64,000 nucleotides of DNA from Hyphodiscus hymeniophilus (GCA_016508695.1 VNKQ01000009.1:1798001-1862000); one strand, 5' to 3'; shown: positions 52,750 to 63,978, numbered from the stretch's first letter. The notes: generated from the letters alone by a model not told the origin. Translations and numbers: made by a program.

Positions 52750-53538
52750 TCAAGCAACTTTATTCTGACCAAAGTTTCCCCGGCCAGACTGGCGTCCATA
52801 GTTTTGGCGACAGACACTCCGCAAATGGGCCATGATGTCTTCTCCATAGAACGGCCCCTCCCAAGTGGGATCCGACCTCCCAGAATCCACACTCGCCGAA
52901 TAGCGACCTCCCTTCCCCTCCTCCAACAACTTATCTGTCACCATGTGTCTTCCTCCGTGACATCTGTATCCCCCTCCTATACGGCCCCATGCGAAGCCTG
53001 CAACGCAGTTCCCAGCGTTTCGTCGAAGCTGTTCTTGTGCCCACGTCTCTTGTTTCTGACGCTCTGCAGGCGGAAGACTGTCGATGCGGGTTTGTCTTGA
53101 CGCCATTTGGATGTCGTGCGTGGATCTAAGCATGCTTTGGACTGTGGTGGCAGAATACGCTGACTTTTGAGTTCGAGTAGGAATGCTGCCCATATTATGA
53201 CGAACTGAACCACCGCGTGTCTTGACTAGTGACAGGAGATCTTTCTTGCCGAGCATGCTTCTCCTTTGGCTCTGTAATTGAGGTACTGGTATTTTGCCCT
53301 GTACATCGATCGGCACTGGCGGAGGTCGTGTTCGTGGTCTGTCACCTAGTGAGAGTCCAAGCCTGGTTTGTGACTCGGGTCGTCTCGCTCGAATATCTCC
53401 TATTCTGTCGATTCTGGCTAGTTGACTGGGAGGCGAGTGCCTTCGGACCTCTTGCGATTTGTGTGGTCTATCCATCGCTGCTCTCTTGTAAAGCTTTACT
53501 ACTGATCGTGTTACATTGAGAGGAACTCCAAGAGACAT
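52750..53538 (-). CDS. Orphan Arg-rich protein with a Cys-Gly motif
   Basis: A single exon encodes 262 residues. The first 150 residues are strongly basic and Ser/Pro/Arg-rich, without signal peptide (RRHSPPSQLARIDRIGDIRA). The C-terminal part contains NCVAGFAWGRIGGGYRCHGG followed by RHMVTDKLLEEGKGGRY. This resembles a short cysteine-containing motif (C-xxGF-W-x3-GGYRC-GG-H) that I recall from uncharacterised fungal proteins. No catalytic signature is present. A second Met at residue 22 (MDRPHKSQEV) is an alternative start. Function is unknown. Confidence 0.6.
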   Translation of the reverse strand: MSLGVPLNVTRSVVKLYKRAAMDRPHKSQEVRRHSPPSQLARIDRIGDIRARRPESQTRLGLSLGDRPRTRPPPVPIDVQGKIPVPQLQSQRRSMLGKKDLLSLVKTRGGSVRHNMGSIPTRTQKSAYSATTVQSMLRSTHDIQMASRQTRIDSLPPAERQKQETWAQEQLRRNAGNCVAGFAWGRIGGGYRCHGGRHMVTDKLLEEGKGGRYSASVDSGRSDPTWEGPFYGEDIMAHLRSVCRQNYGRQSGRGNFGQNKVA

Positions 53539-54247
53539 TGCGACCTTTAGTGAAAGAGCAATAAAAACTCGCTATTTGATTCATTCTCCTGTTGTGATTC
53601 AGTACGTTCGTCGGGCAAACCTCACTCCACGGACTCCAATCACACCCTGTTGCATGAATATTCTCATCGTCAACGAGAAGACTGGTGAATCTTCAAGTTA
53701 CTGTGTTATTTTACCATTGGTCTATTGCTCTCTTCGGTTACATCCCTTTTTTTCTCTTCAAAGCGGGCTCGTCTTTTCTTGGTAATTACAGGATAGTAGG
53801 GCAGTCACTGAAGGGATATTTAGTGGTGCGCTTGAGTTTCCAAAAGCTAGCGGTCATCAAATACCCAACATCTTTCGAAGCCTACTGGAGGAAATACAAT
53901 GAGTTGATAGAATGCACTACGGGGCGGGCACCTGCTAAAGGGTGATTCGTGCTGGTTAAGCAGTGGCTTCGATTGGTCAAATATGTGTTGCAAATTTTGT
54001 GCCTGAATACCATAAACAGTCTGCGAGTATAGCTACCACCTAGTGGGATTGATCTCAGCTGTTCGTTGTGAGATTACAGCACCAGATGCGTTACAATGCC
54101 AGAGTCACTCAACATAGCTGGCCGTTTTGAGCCCTGTGATCCAGTTAATTTTGGTAAGTCTTACAGCAAGACTTTTTAGTGGTGTTGTTCCGCTTATCGA
54201 TGAGAAAGTTTTCCCAGAAGTTAACTTATAGTATAAATTGATCGGTC
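53539..54247. other. Intergenic, about 0.7 kb
   Basis: No gene is supported. Two overlapping ORFs of 86-89 codons have Phe/Leu-rich composition expected of chance reading. Confidence 0.4.
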
Positions 54248-55638
54248 TTAGAATGGTTCTCTGAATAATACATCATACTTGGCCGTGATCGCTTCATTAT
54301 CTTGCCATGATTTCCGAAGTCTATCATCCCTTTCCATGGAAGCATTGATTCCCTTCACTACCCTACTGTCCCCTTGAGCGCGAGCTCCCTTGACTAAAGC
54401 AGCCGTTCGAGGCTGTCTTAGTTTTGCGAATGCCGCGAAAGCTTCAATTAACTTCTCTGAACTCAGTGCTTCATCTTTGTCAAATTCTGGTAAGAGTCTA
54501 TCCAAATGGTAACAATCCTCCCTAGACAGTAGTCAGTATGGCGCTTCATGTCAATGACCAGTAAGACAGCGTCTACTCACAAAGCTTGGTTGGCGCCCTG
54601 CCCCAAATGCGGACTTGTAGGATGGGCTGCATCTCCAATCAAGACAACTCGACCCGTCGGACTATACCAATACTCTGGTTCCAGCTGTGGCCGGTCATAC
54701 AGTCCATATTTAACGATTCTCTCTGCGCCTTGTATCAACTCGGGGACAGGACTACACCAGGCTTTGAATTGGTCCAATAATTGGGTCCGTTGCTGAAGCA
54801 GCTCTGATCCCGAGGATAGCTTCCAGGTTTCTGGCGCTTCCTCCAGCTCTTCTTGAGTAATCGCCCATGAGGTGGTGTTTGGCGAGACAGGATAGCAAAT
54901 AAAATGTGCTCCAGGACCGTATATATTCAGCATTGTAGGATGCTCTTTCAAATATGGTGGGGTGGTCGACATCCCCGCAGTCTGGCGGTGATCAGCATAG
55001 GCTCTCATGAGGTAGAATTTGTGACTCGCCTGCGTCAGGCCTGTATATTCCGCCATCCCCTCTCTCACTCGGTGTTCCCGCCCTACCAGTGACCTCGACA
55101 CAGCTCTGAGACCATCGCAACCTATCAGGAAGCTTCCTCTTACCTCCCTACCATCCTCAGACACAGCAATAACACCATTCTCATCTTCGATCACTTCTTT
55201 TAGTTTCCATCCCTCAAAAACCGGGATACCAACGGCCGCCAATCTTTCCTTCAGCTTCATATTCAAACCCGCGCGTTTGACTCCACATCCCGGGAAGCCG
55301 TATTCCTCTACAAATATATTTGGCAAGTCCGAGACGCCAAGATCGGTACCGTGGGAATCCCGATCGCAGAATTTGGTAACGCGTGTTGCAGAGTCGGTAA
55401 TGAAATGAGCCATTCCGACTTTCGAGAGGACTTTGAGTCTCAGGAATTTAGCATTTTGCCAACTCCGGGTAGGTTCCAGGACCTACCCGTTTGGGAACAT
55501 CATCAACGAAGCTCCTGCATCGCCCAATTCTCGTACTTTCTCGAATACCAAAGGCTCGTACCCCTTTTTCTGAAGCAGGAGTGCTACCACGGGACCTGCG
55601 ATTCCGCAACCAATTACCAGGACTTTGGGACTAGACAT
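54248..55638 (-). CDS. FAD-dependent monooxygenase (salicylate hydroxylase-like)
   Basis: Three exons, 55487-55638, 54581-55438 and 54248-54521, with introns of 48 bp (GTAGGT...TGAG) and 59 bp (GTGAGT...CTAG), give 427 residues. The first motif is GCGIAGP at 10-16 (GxGxxG, FAD binding), followed by an acidic-end strand (PLVFEK). The GD/DG motif GCDGLRAVSR lies in the middle, and the second FAD motif GDAAHPTSPHLGQGANQALE spans the junction to the last exon, which fixes the splice. This is the class A flavoprotein hydroxylase fold using NAD(P)H and O2 on aromatic or polyketide substrates. No signal peptide or tail anchor is seen, so cytosolic. The neighbours do not form an obvious pathway, so the substrate is open. 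Confidence 0.92.
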
Positions 55639-56775
55639 CTTGTAGTCTTGTATGTGCCTTTCCAAGGGTAAAGCTTTCAGTGTGATTGCGAAGACTCAAT
55701 ACAGCATGTACTTCGAGCCCTTTTGTAAAGAAAATCATGCCTCTAATATTAAGCCTTTTTCTTGAATTGCGTAGCATTGCGTACTCGCGTACCACGCACT
55801 GTGAATCTTTTCACCGGCCCTTTGTCAGCGCACTTTGTAGGCGGTGTCACGCCGAAAATTTACAGTGTGGCAGGCCGGACTCTCCGCGGATCTTCCTTTC
55901 CACTCTGTCAGCATCTTCACAGCAGATTAAAATATTGGAAATCCAGTGTCGAAAAACAGCAGCTCAAGGGCTTCGCACAGGAATATAGAAAGTCTTTACA
56001 AAAGCTCTGCGAATCGGGAAAGTGAGGTCCTCCAGGGACGGTTGAAAATAGCTCATAGCGGGATATGGTGTTAGATATAAGGAAACGAGCCAATATGACC
56101 AGAGTCAAACTCGCTTACATCCAGGAGAATACTAAGCAAGTCCCATTTAGGTAAGTGATCAATAAGTACCTTAGTAAGGAGGTTACAGAATTGTAGCCCC
56201 CCTGATTTCGCTAGTTGTATTAGTCATCGCTGATACGCTACATCTAGTATTCCATGAGAAAGCGGCAAAGTCCTTTGATAGAATCGCAGATACTGCGAGG
56301 AGTTCTCTCTCCCGCATGAGCATTCCCCCCCATTATCGGCCTTCCGCCGAGACGCGGGGTTGGAGGACCATTCAAGACACCTCGCAAGTCAGATTCCCAC
56401 AAATAGTCTCCTTTCAATGCTAAACAACATCAACACACGCCATGTTAACCCAAGGTGCGGGGAACATCAAGTGAGCCTTCTTGCGCACCAATGGCTGAGA
56501 AGATTTACGTAGCTGCTCGGGATACTGTACTTCATACCAACCCCCCACCTTCAATACGACTTTGATCTTCAAGTGCGGAAGAGCCCACCCCGAAAAGAAG
56601 GGTTTGTACTCGATTTTCACCGTCGAGAGAAAAAGCAAAAGACAAATGAAATACCAGGTGTGCTTGGTCAAATAACAACATATATGTCAATTACTCAAGT
56701 CACTTTAATCGCGCTGAATAAGTCTCTATTCGTTTTCCAATCCTACCACGCAGCCAAGGCGTACATCTTCTCAAA
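55639..56775. other. Divergent upstream region, about 1.1 kb
   Basis: This region separates the starts of the FAD monooxygenase and the GH39 gene. Nothing coding is supported. A run of C (GCATTCCCCCCCATTATCGG) at 56320-56339 is visible. Confidence 0.4.
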
Positions 56776-58368
56776 ATGAGTTTTCCAGTCTCAATCCACG
56801 TGAATGCAAGTCGCAAGCTCACACCCCTCAATCCTATATACCGCTTCTTTGGCGCAGACGAGCCAAACTACGCCTACATGAAAGATGGCGAGAAGTTACT
56901 TGCAAAGCTAGGGAAACTGGGCAAAGAGCAGGTTTTCTTCCGCACCCACAGTCTTCTGTGCACCGGGGATGGCATCCACGATCTCAAATGGGGCAGTACA
57001 AATGCCTACACAGAAGACAAGAACGGCAACCCCATCTACTCCTGGAAGATCGTGGATCGGATTTTCGATGCCTACCTCTCGCGCAACGTGAAGCCCTACG
57101 TGCAGTTGGGCTTCATGCCTGAGGCCATGTCGACAAACCCACAGCCATATAAACACAGCTGGACACCCCATGCTGCGTATGGAGAGATCTTCACCGGATG
57201 GGCATACCCTCCAAAAGACTATGCCAAGTGGGGTGAGCTTATCTACCATTTCACAAAACATCTGGTCGATAAATACGGCGTGCCGGAATGCAACTCCTGG
57301 TACTGGGAGACCTGGAATGAACCAGATATCGGCTACTGGCAAGGCACTCCAGCAGAATTCTACCAGCTTCACGACGCTGCTATCGCCGCCGTACGACGTG
57401 CCCTCCCTACCGCACGCGTAGGTGGTCCGGAAATAGCTGATAGCAGCGGAGACTACTTCCGCAACTTTCTCGACCACGTCGTGCACGGCAAGAACAGCGT
57501 AACGGGAGAAGTTGGCTCGCCGCTCGACTTCGTCTCCTTCCACGCCAAGGGCAAGCCGAAGTACGAGAACGGCTACGTGACCATGGACGTCGCACACCAG
57601 CTCCGCCACATCGACGAGGCTTTCGCCACTATTGCCTCCTTCCCTTCCCTCAAGAGCAAACCGATCGTAATCGGCGAGTCGGACCCCGAGGGCGCTGCCG
57701 CGGCACAGGGCCCAGAGCTGGGATACAGGAACGGAACCATGTACTCGTCGTACACGGCTGCCAGTTTCGCGCGCAAGCACGACCTTGCGACCAAGCACGG
57801 CGTCAACCTCGAGGGTGCTCTGACGTGGGCCTTCGAGTTCGAAGACCAGCCCTTCTTCGCGGGCTTCCGTGTCCTGGCTAGCAATGATGTTGATCTGCCC
57901 GTCCTGAACGTCTTCCGCATGTTCGCGCGTATGAGCGGCGTCCGGATCCAGGCGGAGAGTTCAGCGCAGATGCCTCTTGAGGACTTGCTTAGAGACGGTG
58001 TGCGTGGTGAGCCCGACGTTGGCGTACTGGCGAGCTTGGATGAAGGGAAGGTGTTTGTGCTCGTCTGGCATTATCACGATGAAGACATACCGGGTCCGGT
58101 TGCGAAGGTGGCTTTGACTCTTGAGGGCGTGCAGCTGGGTGGTAAGAGCTTTACGCACTATAGGATCGATGAGAAGCATAGCAATTCGTTCACTGCGTGG
58201 AAGGAAATGGGCTCACCCCAAAAGCCGGATGCGAAACAGTATGCTACGATGACAGCTGCGGGACAATTAGCAACGCTGGATACGAAGACTAACGTAGAGG
58301 GTGCGACTGACGGTTTGGAATTCGATTTGCCTCGTCAAGGAGTATCGATGTTGGTGATAGAAGTCTGA
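56776..58368 (+). CDS. GH39-type glycoside hydrolase (beta-xylosidase-like), no signal peptide
   Basis: A single exon encodes 530 residues. The TIM-barrel signatures of family GH39 are present: the acid/base Glu182 in WYWETWNEPDIGYWQGTPAE and the nucleophile Glu301 in KPIVIGESDPEG. Other segments, YRFFGADEPNYAYMKDG near the N-terminus and DFVSFHAKGKP in the middle, also fit. A C-terminal beta domain (VFVLVWHYHDEDIPGP) matches the GH39 accessory sandwich. Known members cleave beta-xylosides or related glycosides. The ATG is followed by MSFPVSIHVNASRKLTPL with no signal peptide, so the enzyme is likely intracellular and may act on imported oligosaccharides or glycosylated metabolites. Codons are GC-rich and there is no intron, unlike most neighbours. 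Confidence 0.9.
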   Translation: MSFPVSIHVNASRKLTPLNPIYRFFGADEPNYAYMKDGEKLLAKLGKLGKEQVFFRTHSLLCTGDGIHDLKWGSTNAYTEDKNGNPIYSWKIVDRIFDAYLSRNVKPYVQLGFMPEAMSTNPQPYKHSWTPHAAYGEIFTGWAYPPKDYAKWGELIYHFTKHLVDKYGVPECNSWYWETWNEPDIGYWQGTPAEFYQLHDAAIAAVRRALPTARVGGPEIADSSGDYFRNFLDHVVHGKNSVTGEVGSPLDFVSFHAKGKPKYENGYVTMDVAHQLRHIDEAFATIASFPSLKSKPIVIGESDPEGAAAAQGPELGYRNGTMYSSYTAASFARKHDLATKHGVNLEGALTWAFEFEDQPFFAGFRVLASNDVDLPVLNVFRMFARMSGVRIQAESSAQMPLEDLLRDGVRGEPDVGVLASLDEGKVFVLVWHYHDEDIPGPVAKVALTLEGVQLGGKSFTHYRIDEKHSNSFTAWKEMGSPQKPDAKQYATMTAAGQLATLDTKTNVEGATDGLEFDLPRQGVSMLVIEV

Positions 58369-59342
58369 AGCTTGAGCTTTATTCAATCTTCCGGGTATAG
58401 TAGACCTCTTCGCAAGAAAGGGAGGACCATTGGGTATGAAAAGTTGAGATATCATGGTACTCGAAAGCAACTTGGACATGAGTGAGAGTGCAAGTAATAT
58501 GATTTCAGACCTTCCGGAAATTCGTGCTCACAGAAACTAACTTTTAATAAGACAAGGATTTGACAGTTTCCTCATTTTTCCTGTACACCTTGGAGAAATT
58601 CAAGTGAGATGTGTCACGACTCACGATGGTAGCGTTGGATGTATGTGGCAACTCCAATGTAGCAGAATGACGGGCGATTGCTTTCCACAAATAACGATAG
58701 AGCCGAGGACTTCGACAAGCAGCTACTGGACAGTCATTCAAACATATAAAGTTGGAAGAAGAGAGAAGTTGAGACCTTGATGGTATCGTATTCAGTAACC
58801 ACAGCATATACTCGAGTCCAAGATGTCTTGTTTCAAATCGAGAAATCTAGAGCTGCAAGATGCGCTTTCTACTAGAAGTAAGTATACCAAAATCTTTGCA
58901 GCATGCAATTGCACAACTTCACCAAGTATTATGCAGCTTTTCAATTGACAGCTCGCGAATCCTTTATAGATGTGGAGCTTTTCAAATCGTGATGACCAAA
59001 GCACTCAAATCGAATAGGCATAGTGCAAAGGTCACTCCCGAAGACAACAATCCGAATACTCCAATGTGAATGGTCCAATGCTGTCTCTCAGTCCCAGAAG
59101 AAGTCAAGCGTCCAGTTTCGTCCGAACTGTGAAGTAGTAGTGCAAAGGCCGTGAGAATTCCCAACTAGAGCCTGTTATTAACATATTGACATAGTTCTAA
59201 GGATGATAACCTTTGGATGAATGGTTGGAAGATTGGAAGTGATGGTGCTTACTTGGTTCCAGCGTATTATATTATATTCCTGAGGTTCGCAACCTAATGA
59301 AGTAGAAGTTGGGAGGGGAGTAATGCCGATTTGTTGACTTGG

Positions 59343-59346
<4 letters not shown>

Positions 59347-59392
<46 letters not shown>
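59347..59392. repeat. (AT)23 microsatellite
   Basis: An uninterrupted 46-bp run of AT dinucleotides. Such tracts are length-polymorphic and can extrude cruciforms. Confidence 0.95.
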
Positions 59393-59399
<7 letters not shown>

Positions 59400-59534
59400 T
59401 ATATAGCTTGGTTGTTGGAGAGCATCGAGCGAACAAGAGAGGTAGGAGAAGACTCGTGAGATCACCTGACACAGAGATGATGTTTGTTGGGAAGTCACTG
59501 CACTTGTGAGGTTGTTTGCTTTATCTTTTCACAA

Positions 59535-59559
59535 ACGCCGTGCAGCCGCTGCACGGCGT
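59535..59559. other. Perfect GC-rich inverted repeat (11-bp arms, 3-nt loop)
   Basis: ACGCCGTGCAG at 59535-59545 is the exact reverse complement of CTGCACGGCGT at 59549-59559, with CCG between. It lies 73 bases beyond the 3' end of the minus-strand gene at 59633. It could be a stem-loop in a 3' UTR or a dyad protein site. The role is unknown. Confidence 0.85.
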
Positions 59560-59632
59560 CGAATGGCAAAGTCATGGGTCACCTGCAAGTGTTCATACAC
59601 GAATCTTTCTAGCTTTGATTTCGGTCGACGGG

Positions 59633-60720
59633 TCAATCCTCGGGTTTCCCCTTGCCCTTCTTCATCATAGCTCTGTAGCCCTCAACCACACTCCTCCTGA
59701 CTTCGCCCAATTCCTCCCTTCGTCTCAGACTCCCACTCGCCTTGGGCACATCCTCAACTTCTACTCTAGCGCCCCTGACCTTAAACTTCTCCTTCGGCAA
59801 GTTCTTGAACGTAGGCGGCGCCTGCACGACGTCGTTCAAACCGACCCTCTGGCCCCTCTCCCTCTTCAAGCCCGCCCAAGGATCATCGTCCCCATCATCC
59901 AACTCGCCAATCACCTTCCTCTTCTTCCCCTTCTTGGCCTTCTTCCCACTCGCGCCCTGCGCGGCGTCGGCGTCGACGTCGACCTTCCACCGAACCTGCC
60001 CGTCCTCATCCTCGGCCTCCTCCTCGGCCCGCTCCTGCGCCTCCTCCCTCCTCTCCTTGATCCTCTGATCCTGCTCCCTCCACTCGGCATACATGCGATG
60101 CATCCTCTTCTCCGTCTTCGTCCGCCCGACCTTCAAGCCTAACGGGTCTTTCCCGTTCTTGGCCGTCTTGTTGATCAGCCCGCTGACGGGGAGAGCGGCA
60201 TCGACTCGCGCCGAGAACTCGGACATGCGCTCGCCAGGGCGGATGGAGGGGAGCTGGGCATCAGAGGGGAGGGGTTTGGAGGGCGTGGGATCGTCGGGGT
60301 CGTCGTCTCGTTCCGCGTCCGCGGCTGCGAGCACGCGCTTCTTCTTTGCGTTCTTGGATTCCTTCACGCCGTCGTCGAGGCCTTTGGGTAGCTTCTTCCC
60401 GGCTCTGAAGGCCATCAGGCGTGCGAAGGCCTTGGGGGTGTCGTCGTTGTCATCCTTGCGCTTCCGCTTCTTGTTCGTGCGCGGGGGGTTGGAGAGGGAG
60501 GAGGTGAAGATGCCATTGCTTGCCGCAGATTTGGAGGTGGAGAGGGGGCGGGCGATGATTGTTGGTGGGAGGTCGAGGCTGTTGGGTTGTCAGTGAGAGA
60601 ATTGGGGTAGAGGGTGGTTTTCTGGCAATTGGAGTATGATTTACCACGAGTAGAAGGTTGGGGTAAACGGTAAACGTACGTGGATTTGTCCTCGCCTTTG
60701 CGAGTATGCTTGTGCGGCAT
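59633..60720 (-). CDS. Conserved basic, probably nuclear fungal protein
   Basis: Exon 1 (60680-60720) encodes MPHKHTRKGEDKS, and a 101-bp phase-2 intron (GTACGT...AACAG) joins it to exon 2 (59633-60578), giving 328 residues. Features in order are LDLPPTIIARPLSTSKS, a Lys/Arg cluster NPPRTNKKRKRKDD, then KAFARLMAFRAGKKLPKGLD, an acidic stretch, GERMSEFSARVDAALPVSG, a coiled-coil-like EWREQDQRIKERREEAQERA, acidic and Lys-rich segments, and PWAGLKRERGQRVGLNDVVQ. The pattern, with several nuclear signals and KAFARLMAFRxGKxLPKGLD, is one I recall from ascomycete proteins without assigned role. Ribosome biogenesis is plausible by composition, not shown. It is divergent from AIM6. Confidence 0.78.
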
Positions 60721-61963
60721 AGATGGCAGTAGTAGTTGTGTGTGTTCGTGCTGGTGTATCCGTACTATTACTATTCCTTTCTGGCTTGTTTAACTATGGT
60801 TGCACCGTGGGGGGGCAGATGATGTTCCTTCGCTTGGGAAGTTTAAAGTTTCAATCGTCAAATTGTATATTTTCCCCCATCCCTGCAAATACGAGTAGCT
60901 TCACCACCGCACCGTGGGGAGTGCTAGTGGTGGCTTTCTGCTTGGCAGAATTCTCTGGTTTTAGGATGAAATGGCGACACCAAATATCCTCACTTCTAGC
61001 TTCTTTACCTTTACCTTTACCACCCAGCTAAGAACGATAATGATTCGGAATAAACAGATTCAAACTCTGAACAGACTCAGACAGAGATCTTCAATCCATG
61101 AATCCTTCGACGAGTAAATGTCTGTCCCATGATCAACTTCATTCTCGACTTGCAACATGGCTCCGTTCTGTTGAAGCCATCCCGTCCGTCAATTGCCGCA
61201 CGTGGATCCGCTGTGTGGCCCGGCGTGGGCATGTTGGCTGGGTCTGGATCAACGGGAACGGCAGAGAACCGAGGATAGAGAGAGCACGCCTTGGATACAC
61301 CGCAAGACACAGGACGATGGAGGATGGACGATGGATACTCTCCCATTCTGCAGAGGCGCCTTCTTTTCTTTTCTTTTCTTTTCTTTTATTTGACCTCACA
61401 CCCACTTCTCCTCCTCTTCTCTCTCCTCCTTCATCAACTCACTCCTCCTCTCACAACCAACTCTCCTCTCTCACCTCAACTCTTCCAAATCCTTGTTAAC
61501 CAACTCGTAAGCACCCATATCATATCAGTGACATCCAAACTGTCACCCCCCTCTCTCTCTCTGTTCAGCGCCAGCCCCAGCCCAGCCCAGGCTCAAATCG
61601 CCCACCACTAAGACCATCAGCGGTGACATCCCCACCAACCAACGAGAGGAGGGGACTGGGACTGGGACTGGGACTTCTTGTACATTCCCACCTCAAATAC
61701 CTCCCACGACCCAATCAATCGCCCGTTAAATTCACCTTCAAACTCAATTCCGTCTTACAACAACAACAACAACAACAACAACAACACCATCCTCCCAATC
61801 CTCTTCTCTCTTCCACCCTTCCACCCTTCCACCAGAAGAGCAAGAGAGAAAAAGACCTCAATTTCCCCCTCGGATGGCTCCAATTGCATCCTGAACTCAG
61901 CCGAGGACCCTGCCAAGGCATCTCCACATTGGCCAATCGATGCGCAAATTCGATATCCGCGCC
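60721..61963. other. Long upstream/leader region of AIM6
   Basis: A 1.2-kb divergent region holds three simple repeats: TTTTC units at 61361-61388, GGGACT units at 61652-61675 and CAA units at 61758-61786. The C/T-rich sequence from 61390 onward looks transcribed (leader). ORFs here are low-complexity and not credible genes. Confidence 0.55.
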
Positions 61964-63447
61964 ATGCATCCCCCACCACAACCTCCACCATATGTTGATG
62001 ACGATACCAACAGTCTCGCCGACTCCGAATCATCCGTCAGCAAGTCTACAAATACCTTCGACGCCCAAGAACATCTCGAGGATCTTGAAGATGGCTTTTA
62101 CAACCGCAGGAGCGAATCCAGTCGTCGACCCTCGAGAGGTGCTTTGTGGGAGACCATGGTTGTGCGCGCACGCCGGAATCTCACCGTAGATGATTTGAAG
62201 AATGGTTCAGGTCAGGCCCTGCTGCAGCATTCCTTCTCGGCGACAAGGAGGGCGAGACGGAAACGCTCGTGCTATAATTATTGTATCTTTGGGGGCATCA
62301 GCGGATTGACCATTCTGTAAGTCGACTCACCAGGCGCATAGGGGTTGTGCTAATTCTTTGCAGAGCATTTTTGCTGTCGGTCAATCTTTCGCTCGGCATT
62401 GCGACCCTCATGTGGTACTCCGACATCGATAGTGTCTTGAAGAATTGGGGCAAATCAGGGACTGGGACAGAGGGGTTGGCTTGGTACCCTACCGACTTCC
62501 TTCGGGACGTCACCCCTATACCGTGTCATTCACACAACGACTACTGGCGTCGAGTCCCGTTGTTCGATGCTTTAAGAGCAGGTTGCATCGGCGTCGAAGC
62601 AGATGTCTGGTTATTCGACGATGATTTATATGTTGGACACAATACAGCATCATTGACTCGAAATCGGACCTTCACATCGCTCTACATCGACCCTTTGGTC
62701 AACATCCTCGAACACCAGAATCCGGATACCGAATTCTACAACGGATCCTCACATGGTGTCTTTGATACCGATCCAGGTAAACCCTTGACCCTGCTCGTTG
62801 ATGTCAAGACTGGGGGCGAGGAGACATGGCTCTGGGTCGTGAAACAACTCGAACCACTTAGAGAGCGCGGCTGGTTGACACACGTCGAGAACGATAAAGT
62901 CAATTTCCGACCCATAACTGTAGTAGGGACAGGAAATACACCCTTCGATGTCCTAACGGCAAATTCGACATACAGAGATACGTTCTTCGACGCACCGCTC
63001 GATCAAATGTGGGAATCACGCAACAGAAACCTCGATCTAAAAGATCGGCCTGTATCCGACTTTGACGACTCCCTCCCGGGCGACCTTTCAGACGAGGACG
63101 AAGGATCAGCCGAAGAACCACAAGCTACACCCCCGGTCAACGTGGGCCAAGGCATGTCCGGCGTCCTTCCCACGGACGAGTTCAACGAGCTGAACTCCTA
63201 CTACGCCTCCGTATCCTTCGGGCAAGCGGTGGGACGGATCTGGCGGGGACGGTTGAGCCCCCGGCAGATGAAGATCATCCGCGGGCAGATCAGGGGCGCT
63301 CATAGACGAGGCCTGAAGGCTCGATACTGGGACCTTCCATCCTGGCCCTTGGGACTACGGAATCACGTCTGGGACGTGCTGGTCAAGGAGGGCGTCGACA
63401 TGTTGAACGTCGATGACCTGAGGGCTGCTAGTAAGCAGGTGTGGTAG
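61964..63447 (+). CDS. AIM6: AIM6-like membrane-anchored PLC-superfamily protein
   Basis: Exons 61964-62316 and 62364-63447 are joined by a 47-bp phase-2 intron (GTAAGT, branch GCTAAT, acceptor GCAG), giving 478 residues. An in-frame ATG at 61940 would add eight. A polar N-terminus precedes a basic stretch (SATRRARRKRSC) and one membrane segment that straddles the splice (YCIFGGISGLTIL then AFLLSVNLSLGIATLMW), suggesting type II topology. The catalytic-like domain begins at PCHSHNDYWRRVPLFDALRA with GVEADVWL, the His and Glu-x-Asp set of glycerophosphodiester phosphodiesterase-like enzymes. LLVDVKTGGEETW and the C-terminal ARYWDLPSWP, then VDMLNVDDL follow. It matches 'altered inheritance of mitochondria protein 6', whose biochemical role is unproven. 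Confidence 0.88.
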
Positions 63448-63714
63448 GGTAGACGGAAAAGGAAGAAGAAGAGGAAGAGGAAGTGGAAGTGAATGTTGCA
63501 TTGGTGGGGCGTTTGGCATCAGTATACCCAGGATAGCATGGAATGAATAACTTGATTCTCGGCACCGATTCACAAGTACAAGACCTCTTCTTCTACAGCA
63601 AGCGCAGTAGACTGGTTAGAACTAAAGCGAGCGCTAGAAGCGCAAAACCTCGGAAAGCTCCAGGCTTGTTTCAGGGATGCCTTTGCAGCAATTACCGCAA
63701 CCATTTTCATGCCC

Positions 63715-63978
63715 TTATCGCCTACCTCTAATCCAGGGCTGACCCAAGAGATCCATCGTTGCAAGACGGTCCCTTGGATCGATCTTCCTCAGCGACCGAA
63801 GGAAGGCAATAAAGTCCCGTCGCGTCTCCAGCGGTAGATCTCCCATATAGACAGACGTCCGACACCAGTCCCGGACCAAGTGACGGCTCCCGGATCCCTG
63901 ATCGTTCAATTGGATGCGACGCAGTGTGGGTTGCACGCTTCGAGGATCTTTTCGTCTCCCTGACGCTGCATCAGTTGT
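63715..63978 (-). CDS. C-terminal exon of a protein kinase-like gene (cut by window edge)
   Basis: One exon of 88 codons begins after acceptor AATAG (63979-63983) and ends at TAG. It contains FIAFLRSLRKIDPRDRLATM followed by DLLGQPWI, the alpha-H/alpha-I end of a eukaryotic protein kinase domain (DPxxR...A.DLL.HPW). The segment SRHLVRDWCRTSVYMGDLPL precedes it. The catalytic loop and DFG must lie beyond the right edge. The style fits the fungal SRPK-like or degenerate kinase paralogues, but the subfamily cannot be set from this piece. Confidence 0.6.
   Translation of the reverse strand, partial: TTDAASGRRKDPRSVQPTLRRIQLNDQGSGSRHLVRDWCRTSVYMGDLPLETRRDFIAFLRSLRKIDPRDRLATMDLLGQPWIRGRR

Larger units (their letters stand above)
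58369..59632. other. Intergenic between converging genes, about 1.3 kb
   Basis: This region holds an (AT)n microsatellite and a GC-rich hairpin (separate entries) but no supportable gene. Small ORFs are chance frames. Confidence 0.45.

Noticed and set aside
56908..57798. 296-codon minus-strand ORF
   Set aside because: Antisense shadow of the GC-rich GH39 coding sequence. No domain in translation.
60723..61031. 102-codon plus-strand ORF with hydrophobic start
   Set aside because: Lies in the divergent promoter region, hydrophobic by chance (GTG/GTT runs), no homologue pattern, ends in repeated TTTACC codons.
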